The notes beneath the pieces are model-generated. The model had not been told where the DNA came from. It ran no database searches and saw nothing but the letters and a program-made list of their open reading frames with translations. Positions 1 to 8,035 of a DNA stretch of 54,840 bases are shown here, in pieces. Position numbers and translations under genes: made by a program. Numbering within the stretch: the stretch's first letter is position 1; each line of letters begins with the position of its first letter. This stretch comes from an uncultured Prevotellaceae bacterium (GTDB lineage: Bacteria > Bacteroidota > Bacteroidia > Bacteroidales > Bacteroidaceae), in the NCBI GenBank assembly GCA_900316445.1, contig ONCZ01000062.1, forward strand, positions 1 through 54,840, given 5' to 3'.

Positions 1-256
1 ATTTCTTGGCTCTATATGTGTGAAATAAAGAAAAAACGATAATAGAACGATTAAACAATGCTAAAATATGAACCAATTATTTGGTTTGCAACATAGAAGT
101 GTCAGACACCTTGTGAGGCTATTCCATGCTTTTCATCACGTCACGCAGAAAGTTTTCGCTAACATTTTCCATAAGCGATCATGGGGACAGATTCTTTGAT
201 CTTTTTAAACAGAGGTGTTGGAGATTAAAGACCTGCCCCCTTGATCGCTTGATCGT

Positions 257-391
257 TTATCTGTCATCGCCGGGGTCGCCCCAGTTCCAATCTTCGGATA
301 CGTCTCTTACGGGGCCGCTGCCTGCCAGCAGCATGGTACGGTGTCGTAAAAGCATGACCTTCATCGAGGGTTTCTCATATATTTTTTTCAT
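257..391 (-). CDS. Small Bacteroidales peptide with KPSM...LLAGSG motif
   Basis: A 44-residue reading frame beginning MKKIYEKPSM, with LLAGSG at about residues 21-26 and a short acidic, Trp-containing tail (EDWNWGDPGDD). A strong Shine-Dalgarno sequence (AAAAGGAGG) lies about 8 nt before the ATG, unusual here where most genes lack one. It starts 15 nt after the stop of the 799-residue secreted protein and is probably co-transcribed with it. From memory, short peptides of the type MKK-x-Y-x-KPS-M-x-V...LLAGS are frequent in Prevotella beside secreted-protein genes; their function is unknown to me. There is no classical signal peptide. The conserved front and variable acidic tail would suit a peptide precursor, but no processing enzyme is nearby. 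The first 256 bases of the window hold nothing else I can support. Confidence 0.6.
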   Translation of the reverse strand: MKKIYEKPSMKVMLLRHRTMLLAGSGPVRDVSEDWNWGDPGDDR

Positions 392-406
392 TGTTCCGTC
401 CTCCTT

Positions 407-2806
407 TTATTTGATGATTACCTTGTTTCCGCTATGGATATACACGCCCTTCGTCGCGGGCTTGGCGCTCAGTTTCCGACCGTCGAGGCTGAACCACGCG
501 CCGTCAGAACTGTCCATTGTCCAGGAGCCATTGTCAATTGACTCAATGCCTGTTGTATTCTCGTCACCGAAGTTCACGATACTACGTGTCATGGCCCTTG
601 TGCCGCTGGTCGAAGTCTTCGGCACCACGAAATGGGTGCGGCACGAGCGCAGCGTCCTCGCTGCCGTGGCGTAGCCCAGCGTATTGTTTGCACCGAGGTA
701 GATGATTTCGTCGATGTTGGCATCGGTGATGCTGAATGGCGAATAGGAGCCTACGAACAGGCAATTGTCGCCAAGAGCGTTGCTAAAGGCCACGGCTACC
801 GGCTCGGTATTTTTCATCGTCACGTTGGTGAAAACAGGATCCGTGATGTTCGTTCCCTTTGTCCATTTGATGATGAACGGCGTACCGGCTGGAATCTTCG
901 TGGATGTTGGCACATTGTCGAAGTTAATCGTCAGCAGGCCCTCGTCGTTGAGGTTCGATGTCGCACTGTTCAGTGTCTGTACCGTCACGCCGTCACCGTC
1001 GAGCACAGAGCCGCTGATGGTCACGTCGAATGGCAGGCAGAGCGTGTTCCACTTGCCGTCCTTGTAGAGCGTGCGCCCGTTGAGGGTGACGTCGGCCGTT
1101 ATACCATGCGTACTCGAAAGGGCGCTGTTATTGTCGGCATCATTGCTAAGGCTGAGGACGTCCTTCACACTGGTGTAGGTATATTCGTAGCCGTTCAGTA
1201 TGTAGGTGGTTCTGGCCACATAGTGTGTGCCGAATTCCTGTTCGTTATCATCTTTCCACGCTTCGTAGTCGATGGTCAGGCTGCCTGCGGTGTAGGTTCC
1301 CGGTGTCAACGCCCAAGAAGTGATATCAGGATGGGAGATGCTGACGATGGTGCCAGTGGTAGGATGGTTGTCATCCCATACTGTCTCCCAACCGAGGTCA
1401 TAAATAAAGCGGGCATAGAATGAGGCAGTCTGGCCTTGTCCGAGAATTGCCTCCACCGATGTGCCAGCGGGCATGTTGATGTCATGGTCAGGATCACCGC
1501 CTTTCACGGCAGCCCAGTTGCCCGCCGTTTCAGGATTCATCTCCCAGCCTTTGAAAATGTAGCCTGCGGGAACGGTCGTGCAGTCAGGAAGATAGAACTT
1601 CTTGCCTGCGCCGACAGTCGTTGTGGCGCCTTTCACGTATGAATTTTTCTCTGTTCCCGGCTCATAGATCGTGAACTCGTACGTTCCATCTTTCACACCA
1701 CACACACAGTTCTCCGACGCGTGTTTCTCCTGTATGGTCGCATCGCAGTAGCGGCAATGCTTCGTGTGGTATATCTCATCGTCGATGCTGTAGGTGGTCG
1801 CCACGTCGGCTGCATCGTCGTTCTGTGGCTTATGGTCGCAGGGCTCCACCTTCGCCCATCGGCGCCATTGGCAGGCAGCCTCACGCTCAGCCGTCGTAAA
1901 GACGCGCTCGGGCTCAACGTGATCGAACTTGTATTTTGTTATAGCCATACCATCCACGGTATATTCGGTCTTTTCAGAGTGTACCAATTTACCGGCTGTC
2001 ACTCTCATATTGGGGGCAAACTCTATGGAGCCTAAACCACCATCGTAGGAGCCGCCAATGGCTGAGCAACTGAATGCTCCTGTGGCTTCTACCACTCCGC
2101 CATAGATATGGACATCAGCACCTTTGCCTTTATAGCCAGCCCCGATGCCGGCACCTCCATGATCATCACTCCATTTTCCCACATCGCTTTTCCAACCGTC
2201 AGCCTTGAGTTTTCCGGCGTAAACAATCACGCTCCCACCGTCTCCTTTGTAGCCGCCGCCGATAGCAGCGGCACTGTTACCATCACCATCATACAGACGC
2301 CCTTCCACAGTACCGCCATGCAGGACAAGGCTACCCATGCTTTCTCCATCACCACCACCGATGGCTGCAGCATCATAATAATGCACGTAATAACTTCCAC
2401 TTGGATGTCGAGACTGGTTTTCAGCGCAGACAGTCCCTTTCTCATCACCGTCAACATTATGGATATGGAGTTTGGCATCGTTCTTGGCCTCTAACTTAAT
2501 ATGATCGAGTTGGAGATCGGGATTGCCGTCCAGAACGAGATGCACCTCACCGAAGATTTGCAACGCATCTGCGTTGAACTCCCCGTCCACGCAATACCAA
2601 GTTGTTTTGCCTTTTTCTCCTAATAGGATCCAGTTTTCACCAGAATGGTCCCTGATAGAACTGCACTCCTCTGTACGTTTTTTCTTAATCACCTTTTTGT
2701 TCACCGCATCCCAAGAGCATTCGGTGAAAGTCAATTGTTTTGCACGCACCGTACCAGAAATAAGCATCAGCAGTGCCAGCATTGCTAGTTTAATCAAATT
2801 GTTCAT
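407..2806 (-). CDS. Secreted beta-helix / InlB-like surface protein with Por-type C-terminal tail
   Basis: A 799-residue protein with a signal peptide (residues 1-22, ending SGTVRA). Residues about 146-262 hold four AIGGG/GIGAG-type turns, each followed by a G-x-V-x-I/L strand and a GG-x-V-type turn, which suggests a right-handed parallel beta-helix. Residues about 345-370 have paired cysteines (CRYCD, ENCVCG). Residues about 370-470 resemble an InlB-type B-repeat (YIFKGWE, ASFYARF). The last 30 residues (WFSLDGRKL...KGVYIHSGNKVIIK) match the short sorting tail of type IX-secreted Bacteroidetes proteins. A -7 box TACCTTTG lies at 2839-2846 on the minus strand. Probable role: adhesin or surface-anchored protein; the substrate cannot be told from sequence. 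Confidence 0.75.
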   Translation of the reverse strand: MNNLIKLAMLALLMLISGTVRAKQLTFTECSWDAVNKKVIKKKRTEECSSIRDHSGENWILLGEKGKTTWYCVDGEFNADALQIFGEVHLVLDGNPDLQLDHIKLEAKNDAKLHIHNVDGDEKGTVCAENQSRHPSGSYYVHYYDAAAIGGGDGESMGSLVLHGGTVEGRLYDGDGNSAAAIGGGYKGDGGSVIVYAGKLKADGWKSDVGKWSDDHGGAGIGAGYKGKGADVHIYGGVVEATGAFSCSAIGGSYDGGLGSIEFAPNMRVTAGKLVHSEKTEYTVDGMAITKYKFDHVEPERVFTTAEREAACQWRRWAKVEPCDHKPQNDDAADVATTYSIDDEIYHTKHCRYCDATIQEKHASENCVCGVKDGTYEFTIYEPGTEKNSYVKGATTTVGAGKKFYLPDCTTVPAGYIFKGWEMNPETAGNWAAVKGGDPDHDINMPAGTSVEAILGQGQTASFYARFIYDLGWETVWDDNHPTTGTIVSISHPDITSWALTPGTYTAGSLTIDYEAWKDDNEQEFGTHYVARTTYILNGYEYTYTSVKDVLSLSNDADNNSALSSTHGITADVTLNGRTLYKDGKWNTLCLPFDVTISGSVLDGDGVTVQTLNSATSNLNDEGLLTINFDNVPTSTKIPAGTPFIIKWTKGTNITDPVFTNVTMKNTEPVAVAFSNALGDNCLFVGSYSPFSITDANIDEIIYLGANNTLGYATAARTLRSCRTHFVVPKTSTSGTRAMTRSIVNFGDENTTGIESIDNGSWTMDSSDGAWFSLDGRKLSAKPATKGVYIHSGNKVIIK

Positions 2807-2849
2807 ACAATAGCTATTATTTTAGTTTAATTCGTGTGCAAAGGTACAA

Positions 2850-2875
2850 TGGGTCAGGGGCTGTACCCTGACCCA
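2850..2875 (-). terminator. Hairpin between two secreted-protein genes
   Basis: A perfect 10-bp stem (TGGGTCAGGG / CCCTGACCCA) with a 6-nt loop, 6 nt after the stop of the 296-residue secreted protein and just upstream of the next gene's -7 box. There is no U-tract, so termination is inferred from position and stem strength only. Confidence 0.5.
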
Positions 2876-2881
2876 CAATGA

Positions 2882-3772
2882 TTACTTGACGATGAACTTC
2901 TTGCCGTCGCGGATGTAGATGCCCTGCTTAGCGGGCTTGCCGGCGAGACGGTGCCCACTCAGGCTGAACCACTGGCTTGCGCTCTCATTTGTCTTCACGC
3001 CGCTGATGGCAGAAACACCCTTACGGCTCCAGTAATAGCGAGTGATGCTGATCTGGCCCTCATTGTCGAGCGTAACCTTCGACAGGTTGTCATCCCCGTC
3101 ATATTCGTTGACATAGGTGAGGGTGGAAGTCGTACCCAGCGACGTTCTTGTCTCCTTGGTGACGTAGCCATGAGAGTCGTACTCATAATCAACCACGCTC
3201 TCGTACTCATATCCCATCATGCCTATGATGGTCACCATCTTGACCATCAAGTCGTTGGCGTCGTAAGTAGCCTTTACTGTCGAGCCGTGGTTCCATGCGC
3301 CACCAAGCCATACATAGACCTCTTCCTCCTCAAACAGATTGCCGTGCCACTTGGTGATTTCCGTCCTTGACGTCACGCTTCCACCCAAAGGATTCTGTTC
3401 CTGAGGGCCGACGGACTCAATGACCCTTGGCATGCCGTTAGACGGGTCATACTCTTTCACCTCCGACTTAGACAGCATGTTCCACTCGCCGTTCAGCCCC
3501 ATGTAGAGCTCCTGTGAGGCGGTCATGCCCTGATCGTTATACGTGTGGAGGGACTTGGTGTCGTAGAGGATGCCCCCGTTCATTTCCTGACCGTCGACTC
3601 GCAAAAGGAGATCCTGGCTGTCGTACGTGCAGACCATTCTTATAAGTAACTGTCCATCTTGCGACGTGGTGATGACGCTGTCTAATTTCCAATCACTTTT
3701 GACGTAAAGTTGCTGTGCCCTGACTCCGAGCGCAATCATTGCTCCGAAGAGCAGTAAACTGATTCTTTTCAT
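2882..3772 (-). CDS. Secreted YD-repeat-like protein with Por-type tail
   Basis: 296 residues when started at MKRISLL (3772), which gives a clean signal peptide ending GVRAQ; upstream in-frame codons would place 32 unlikely residues before it. A -7 box TACCTTTG lies at 3817-3824. The mature part has repeating Tyr/Asp strands (TYNDQG, TYDANDL, YEYDSHGYV, NEYDGDD) like Rhs/YD repeats. It ends in WFSLSGHRLAGKPAKQG...KFIVK, the same sorting-tail type as its neighbour. It is a paralogue of the protein at 10529-11452, with the same signal peptide start (MKRI-SL), YD-like body and tail. The function is unknown; it is probably exported by the type IX system. Confidence 0.75.
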   Translation of the reverse strand: MKRISLLLFGAMIALGVRAQQLYVKSDWKLDSVITTSQDGQLLIRMVCTYDSQDLLLRVDGQEMNGGILYDTKSLHTYNDQGMTASQELYMGLNGEWNMLSKSEVKEYDPSNGMPRVIESVGPQEQNPLGGSVTSRTEITKWHGNLFEEEEVYVWLGGAWNHGSTVKATYDANDLMVKMVTIIGMMGYEYESVVDYEYDSHGYVTKETRTSLGTTSTLTYVNEYDGDDNLSKVTLDNEGQISITRYYWSRKGVSAISGVKTNESASQWFSLSGHRLAGKPAKQGIYIRDGKKFIVK

Positions 3773-3922
3773 GTTCTTTGTGTGAATTATTAATAATAAT
3801 AGGTGTTTTGACTCTGCAAAGGTACAAAATATATCTGAATTATCATCAAGAAAAGGCAAGATTTTCATTCACTACTGCAGACTCTTGACGGAAAGCAATC
3901 ACACGCAGTCTGAACCCAAAAT

Positions 3923-3983
3923 CTTGCAACCTTGCAATCTTGCAACCTAGCACAGGGTAGTGTGAAAATGCGGGAAGAGGTAG
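3923..3983. repeat. Four tandem 8-bp units plus conserved tail (partial element)
   Basis: Units CTTGCAAC, CTTGCAAT, CTTGCAAC, CTAGCACA (3923-3954) are followed by a 29-bp tail starting GGGTAG. The element at 10146 has the same layout: four 8-bp units (CTTACAAC type, one core base different), the fourth also ending CACA, followed by a near-identical GGGTAG...GTGAAAATG tail. This copy lacks the palindrome, inverted right arm and AAAGTC iterons of the other, so it is a partial or half element. Confidence 0.8.
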
Positions 3984-4041
3984 TCATGGGTACCTGAGTC
4001 ATAGCAGCCGTCATACCCAAGTATCTGTCCCAGCGACTAGC

Positions 4042-4086
4042 AAAACTAAACCGCCGGCATGTGAATGTCGACGGCTTAGTTTTTTA
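4042..4086. terminator. Hairpin terminator with T-tract
   Basis: An imperfect stem, AACTAAACCGCCG pairing with CGACGGCTTAGTT, is followed by TTTTTT on the plus strand. It lies about 45 bp past the stop of the minus-strand lipoprotein gene at 4132, and the minus-strand reading also ends in a short T-run (TTTAGTTTTG), so it may work in both directions. Confidence 0.6.
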
Positions 4087-4131
4087 TCCCGCACAATGGG
4101 GACTGTCCCTCCTGTGATGGTTATATCCTGA

Positions 4132-5580
4132 TTATAATCCTTTGAACGGATTCAACTCTTTAAACTCCTGACGCTTCTTATCGAAAGCCTGGAACAATTT
4201 GTCAAATTGTCGAAGCGGTGCATCGAAGCTCTTCAGCAGCGACTGGAGGTTTGCTTGATCTGCACTCGACATCCTGTCGTACATAACCTGGAAATCGCTT
4301 TCGCCGTCGAAGCGCAGTGCCAATGTCGGTTGGTAAATACCCTCGATTTCTGCTGTCACGAATTTGCCTTCAGCGGTCTTGCCCGTGCTTCTCTGCCTTA
4401 CAGTGTACGTGAGAGCCTGGTTCAACTGCTCCGTCATCGGGTCAATAGCAGCCTTGGTGGGTTTACTGTCACGAAGACTTACGGCACCGCCTATGGCTGC
4501 TACAGCCTGTGCAATATCCTTCACGTCAAGGTTGAACTCGAGGTCTTCCATCACCGTCAGCTGAGCCTTACCGCTACGGCTGTTGAACGTCTTGAGAACC
4601 TCGTAGAAGGCAGCGAAGGCCGTTCCCTTCTCGCGCATTGCCTTCATTTGCTCCATCTCTGTATCGTTATAAGGAACACCCGTGCTGTTTATCGCTAGGC
4701 CGAGCACCATGGTATCGTTGATTGCCAAGCCTGCTTCGCCATCAACCCTGCCGTCGGCATAGTGATGTATAAAGGCCATAGGCACCTCGTAGCGGTCGGC
4801 TGTAGCGGCCTCGGTAGCAACGCCAAGATTCCACTCACAACCCTGCACTGAGATATACTTCCTGCCATTGGGAGCGGTCAGTGTCACAACACCGTCCATG
4901 ACCTCACCAGGCACACCGGCATGCGTGTGGTTAATGGAGAAATCTATGCTTGCAGGGAACTGTATGGCCATGGGGACTCCACCCATTTCGCCAACGAACA
5001 AGATAACACCGTCGTTTACACCTTTGAAATTGAATGTTACTTCTGTCGCCTCATTGGTCGTCGGATTCTGATAAGCAATGACCAGGCCGTCACCCACGCC
5101 GGTTTCATACTTCATCTCCTTCTCACCCTCCACAAAGGTCATACGGGTTTTGCCCAATGCCATCTCAGCGTTGGTCAGCGTGAACATAGTAGCATCTGCC
5201 AGCGAGCTGAACGTATTTTTCAGTGCCTCGCGGGCCTCTGCCTCCTGATCGCCTAAGCTGGCAAACTCAGTGGGCTTTGTGTTAACGAGAATGCTGGTCA
5301 TGATATTGCTGAACTGGGGAGCCAGGGTTTCCACATTCAGCTGCTCGAAAAATGCGGTCAGCACCTCTGCTGCATGGAGCGTGGGCTGCAGGTTCTGAAG
5401 TTGCACAGCATCGCTGAGCGTCGTAGAGAGTTGTGTTTCGAAAACCTCGCGATCCGTCTGCTGTATGGGCACTACGGTATTGTCTTCATTAGCAGCGCAT
5501 GATGTCAACATCGCTGTAGTGCCGCAGAAAGTCAGGATGGCGGCACACATCCACAAATTAATCTTCTTCATACTCATCAT
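4132..5580 (-). CDS. Large lipoprotein of unknown function
   Basis: 482 residues; the start could also be the ATG at 5571 (MKKINLW). It has a lipoprotein signal peptide with lipobox LTSC, followed by AANED. The same leader style (AAIL...TSCAANED) occurs in the lipoprotein at 7423-7845, so this cluster probably shares leaders by duplication. The body is mixed alpha/beta with no catalytic motif that I recognise; two beta-rich segments (about 150-290 and 370-440) contain similar T-x-E-x-x-F-x-F patterns. It has its own -7 box (TATCTTTG, minus strand, 5610-5617). It is probably outer-membrane anchored; I can assign no function. Confidence 0.7.
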   Translation of the reverse strand: MMSMKKINLWMCAAILTFCGTTAMLTSCAANEDNTVVPIQQTDREVFETQLSTTLSDAVQLQNLQPTLHAAEVLTAFFEQLNVETLAPQFSNIMTSILVNTKPTEFASLGDQEAEAREALKNTFSSLADATMFTLTNAEMALGKTRMTFVEGEKEMKYETGVGDGLVIAYQNPTTNEATEVTFNFKGVNDGVILFVGEMGGVPMAIQFPASIDFSINHTHAGVPGEVMDGVVTLTAPNGRKYISVQGCEWNLGVATEAATADRYEVPMAFIHHYADGRVDGEAGLAINDTMVLGLAINSTGVPYNDTEMEQMKAMREKGTAFAAFYEVLKTFNSRSGKAQLTVMEDLEFNLDVKDIAQAVAAIGGAVSLRDSKPTKAAIDPMTEQLNQALTYTVRQRSTGKTAEGKFVTAEIEGIYQPTLALRFDGESDFQVMYDRMSSADQANLQSLLKSFDAPLRQFDKLFQAFDKKRQEFKELNPFKGL

Positions 5581-5677
5581 AATTTTAGTTATAAAATCAA
5601 TTTTGGGTGCAAAGATAGTGATTTTTGTTGATTATCGCAAGTAATAATTGTTTTTTTATCTTCCTCACTTTATTTGG

Positions 5678-7419
5678 TTACTCCAACTTACCGCCGCCAC
5701 CTTTCTGCGGGTTGTTGCCCAGGTCTTGCTCGTTGGTGTTGAGCCAGTTGCCCCAGCCCGTCAGTTTGTGGAAGTCGCACTTCTCGTAGCCCTCGTTGTA
5801 GTTGTTGAGCGGCTCCGGTGTGATAAAATTATGATAGTTATGGGTGTAATACTTATGGTTCAACAGACATACACTCAGCGTGTAATGGTCGAGATGCTCT
5901 TTGCTGTTGTTCACATCGCGATAGTGAATGAAAGCCTCCTTGAAGGCGTTGTCCAACGTGGCCGATATGGTCTTCAACTCAGCATCGCCGGTCTCCTTAG
6001 CCAGCAACTGGGCATAGTTGGCTATGTCGAAGAAGGGTTTCTCCCATTCGTATTTCAAGTTTCCATTATCCCTGATAGGCTCAACACGATACACGCTCTT
6101 GGTGGCACGGTCGATCGCATCCTTCTGTGTGGGATAGAGTTCCAGGAGGCGGTCGCACAGCTGCTTGGCGGCATCGATGATAGCTTCGAACTTGTCTGTG
6201 CGAATCATCTTGTAGTCGCCGTTATAGATTACACCTTCATCTTCAGCTAAATAACTGTTCTGCCATACAGGTGTACTGTATTCGAACATCAGCCCTCCTG
6301 CCTTCACGGGATCACCTGTTTCCACGAGTCCACGTACAAATCCCGTCATCAGCTCGCCGTTGCTGCTCAGCACGTGGGCCGAAGCAAAGATATAGTCGGC
6401 AAAGGTGCGTGCCTGAGTCAGTGTTTCCATATTGCCCATATAGCAGTTGTGGAACATCAGTGTGTTAAAACGCTCGATACCCGCAGCCTTCATGGCGTCA
6501 TACATCTCATACATGTCCATCCACTCGTCATCTACCCACTCGTCGGCCATCACCCCTCGTGTCGGATTCTTAATCTCATACTTGCCTGGCACGTCGTTCA
6601 TAGCATCAAAGGCTGATCCGTGCCCCCAGATGCCCATCACGTAATCCTCTGCCGGACACTGCAGGCTGCTGAACTCGAGGAACATACGCATCGTGTTGGG
6701 ATTGCATATCTTCAGTTGCTTGGCTTCCTCGCCCATGCCGATAGCCTGCAGACCACTTTCCTTAATCGTGTTGAGGTCGGTCTTGTCGGTCAGTTCAAAC
6801 CATACGATGTCGCCGGGTTTTGCATATTTGCCCTTAAAGGGATTTCCTGCATCTGGTTCGTCCTTACCATATTTATACATGCACACCACACGCACGTTGT
6901 TGTGGTCGGTCAGGAATTTCTTTGTTGTCTCCCAGAAGCCCGTTTCTATGATATCATCCATTCTGCCACCGGCATTGCCATAGACAAACATGGTGTATTT
7001 AGCGGGTTGCGGCACGTCGATCATGCCCTCCGTTTTGCTCCAGGTGTCGAAATTGGCAGCCATATCGCTGGTGGTCTTCTTGAAGCTCAGGTTGATGTCA
7101 TTGCCATCGCCAAAGTGAAGTTCATCGCCTACTACCTGCCACTTGGCCGTCATTACGTCCCTGTCGGTTGGTGTCATGGTCAGCACGCCGTCGGCTGTAG
7201 CTGTGTAAGAGAAGTCAATCTTCTCGCAACCGATGGCCTTGTCGCCTACGAGGTAATAGATGCGGGTGGTGCCCGTTCCGTCGGCCTTGAACTCGGTGTT
7301 CTGCCACGTCTTGCCATAATTCCACTTGGCGTAGGTCATGCCTGATATGTCAGAAAACCAGTTGCCAACATTGCGCAGCTAAGGATGGCTGCAAGGGTCA
7401 TAAGATCCTTTTTAGTCAT
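5678..7419 (-). pseudogene. Clostripain-like (C11) cysteine protease, leader out of frame
   Basis: The main frame (5678-7339, 553 residues) is a clostripain-family protease. It has a lipocalin-like front (GTWQ/TEFKADGTGTTR, about 10-100), then the C11 domain with catalytic His240 (GIWGHGS) and Cys299 (HNCYMGNMETL). It lacks a leader. A separate frame starts at ATG 7419, 3 nt after the upstream stop, and encodes a leader-like MTKKDLMTLAAILSCAMLA before stopping at 7336. In the protease frame, coding sense continues upstream of 7339 (GNWFSDISGM), so leader and body appear to be one gene split by a frameshift around 7345-7380. This could be a sequencing or assembly error, a true mutation or, less likely, programmed frameshifting. 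It forms an operon with the Ig-like lipoprotein upstream. Confidence 0.7.
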
Positions 7420-7422
7420 AAG

Positions 7423-7845
7423 TTAGGGATTGGCAACGATTGTGAGAGTAGCTTCATTTGATTCAACAGTACCATTACCGTCGGTGACTTTACACATGAA
7501 GGTGTAATCACCGATGGCTTCTTCACGGAGCAATGCTATCATATTACCGATAAAAGCCTTTAAGTCTAACTCTGCCGTCGTAATACCTGAGCTATAATAG
7601 TTACCGTCTTCATTTTTCACGAACCATTCGTATGTAAGTTCGCCGGCAGAAGCTATTGCTGTAACGCGCATCTTGGGATACGTGGTATCACCTATGGTGT
7701 ATGTAGCACTTTCAGGCTGAGTTGTGATTGTTGGACAATTGACGACAATCACAGGGCTGTCTTCATTCGCTGCGCACGATGTGAACATCGCTGCGGTGCC
7801 GCAGATCAGGATGGCGGCAATCATCCACATTTTCATTTGTTTCAT
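7423..7845 (-). CDS. Small lipoprotein with one Ig-like domain
   Basis: 140 residues. The lipoprotein leader ends MFTSC and is followed by AANED. Residues about 35-138 form a single Ig/PKD-like sandwich (TITTQPES...TYEWFVKNEDG...YTFMCKVTDGNGTVESNEATLTI). A -7 box TATCTTTG lies at 7892-7899 (minus strand). The clostripain-like gene begins only 3 nt after this stop, so the two are translationally coupled. It may be a surface partner or inhibitor-like companion of that protease, but this rests on position only. The 190 bases upstream are AT-rich and hold only the promoter. Confidence 0.75.
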   Translation of the reverse strand: MKQMKMWMIAAILICGTAAMFTSCAANEDSPVIVVNCPTITTQPESATYTIGDTTYPKMRVTAIASAGELTYEWFVKNEDGNYYSSGITTAELDLKAFIGNMIALLREEAIGDYTFMCKVTDGNGTVESNEATLTIVANP

Positions 7846-8035
7846 GTTACATTACTTTTTTTTAATAATTATTTATTAGCTTTATGTTTTGCAAAGATAA
7901 GCAAATTTTTCCAAACCACCAAATCTTAAAAGCCTCAAATTTCACTTTTTGTTTATTTTGCAAAAAAAATGCATATTTTGCAACTCCCTTCACGCATTTT
8001 CTACATAGTCTTGTGTCATATCACAAATTTTGATT

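Noticed and set aside
632-1423. 263-codon plus-strand frame
   Set aside because: Antisense to the secreted beta-helix/InlB-like protein; no family resemblance.
6620-7345. 241-codon plus-strand frame
   Set aside because: Shadow of the clostripain-like gene, whose catalytic motifs are clear on the minus strand.
7336-7419. Programmed ribosomal frameshift in the clostripain gene
   Set aside because: No obvious slippery heptamer with a downstream stem; mutation or sequence error is simpler, and similar breaks occur in four other genes.
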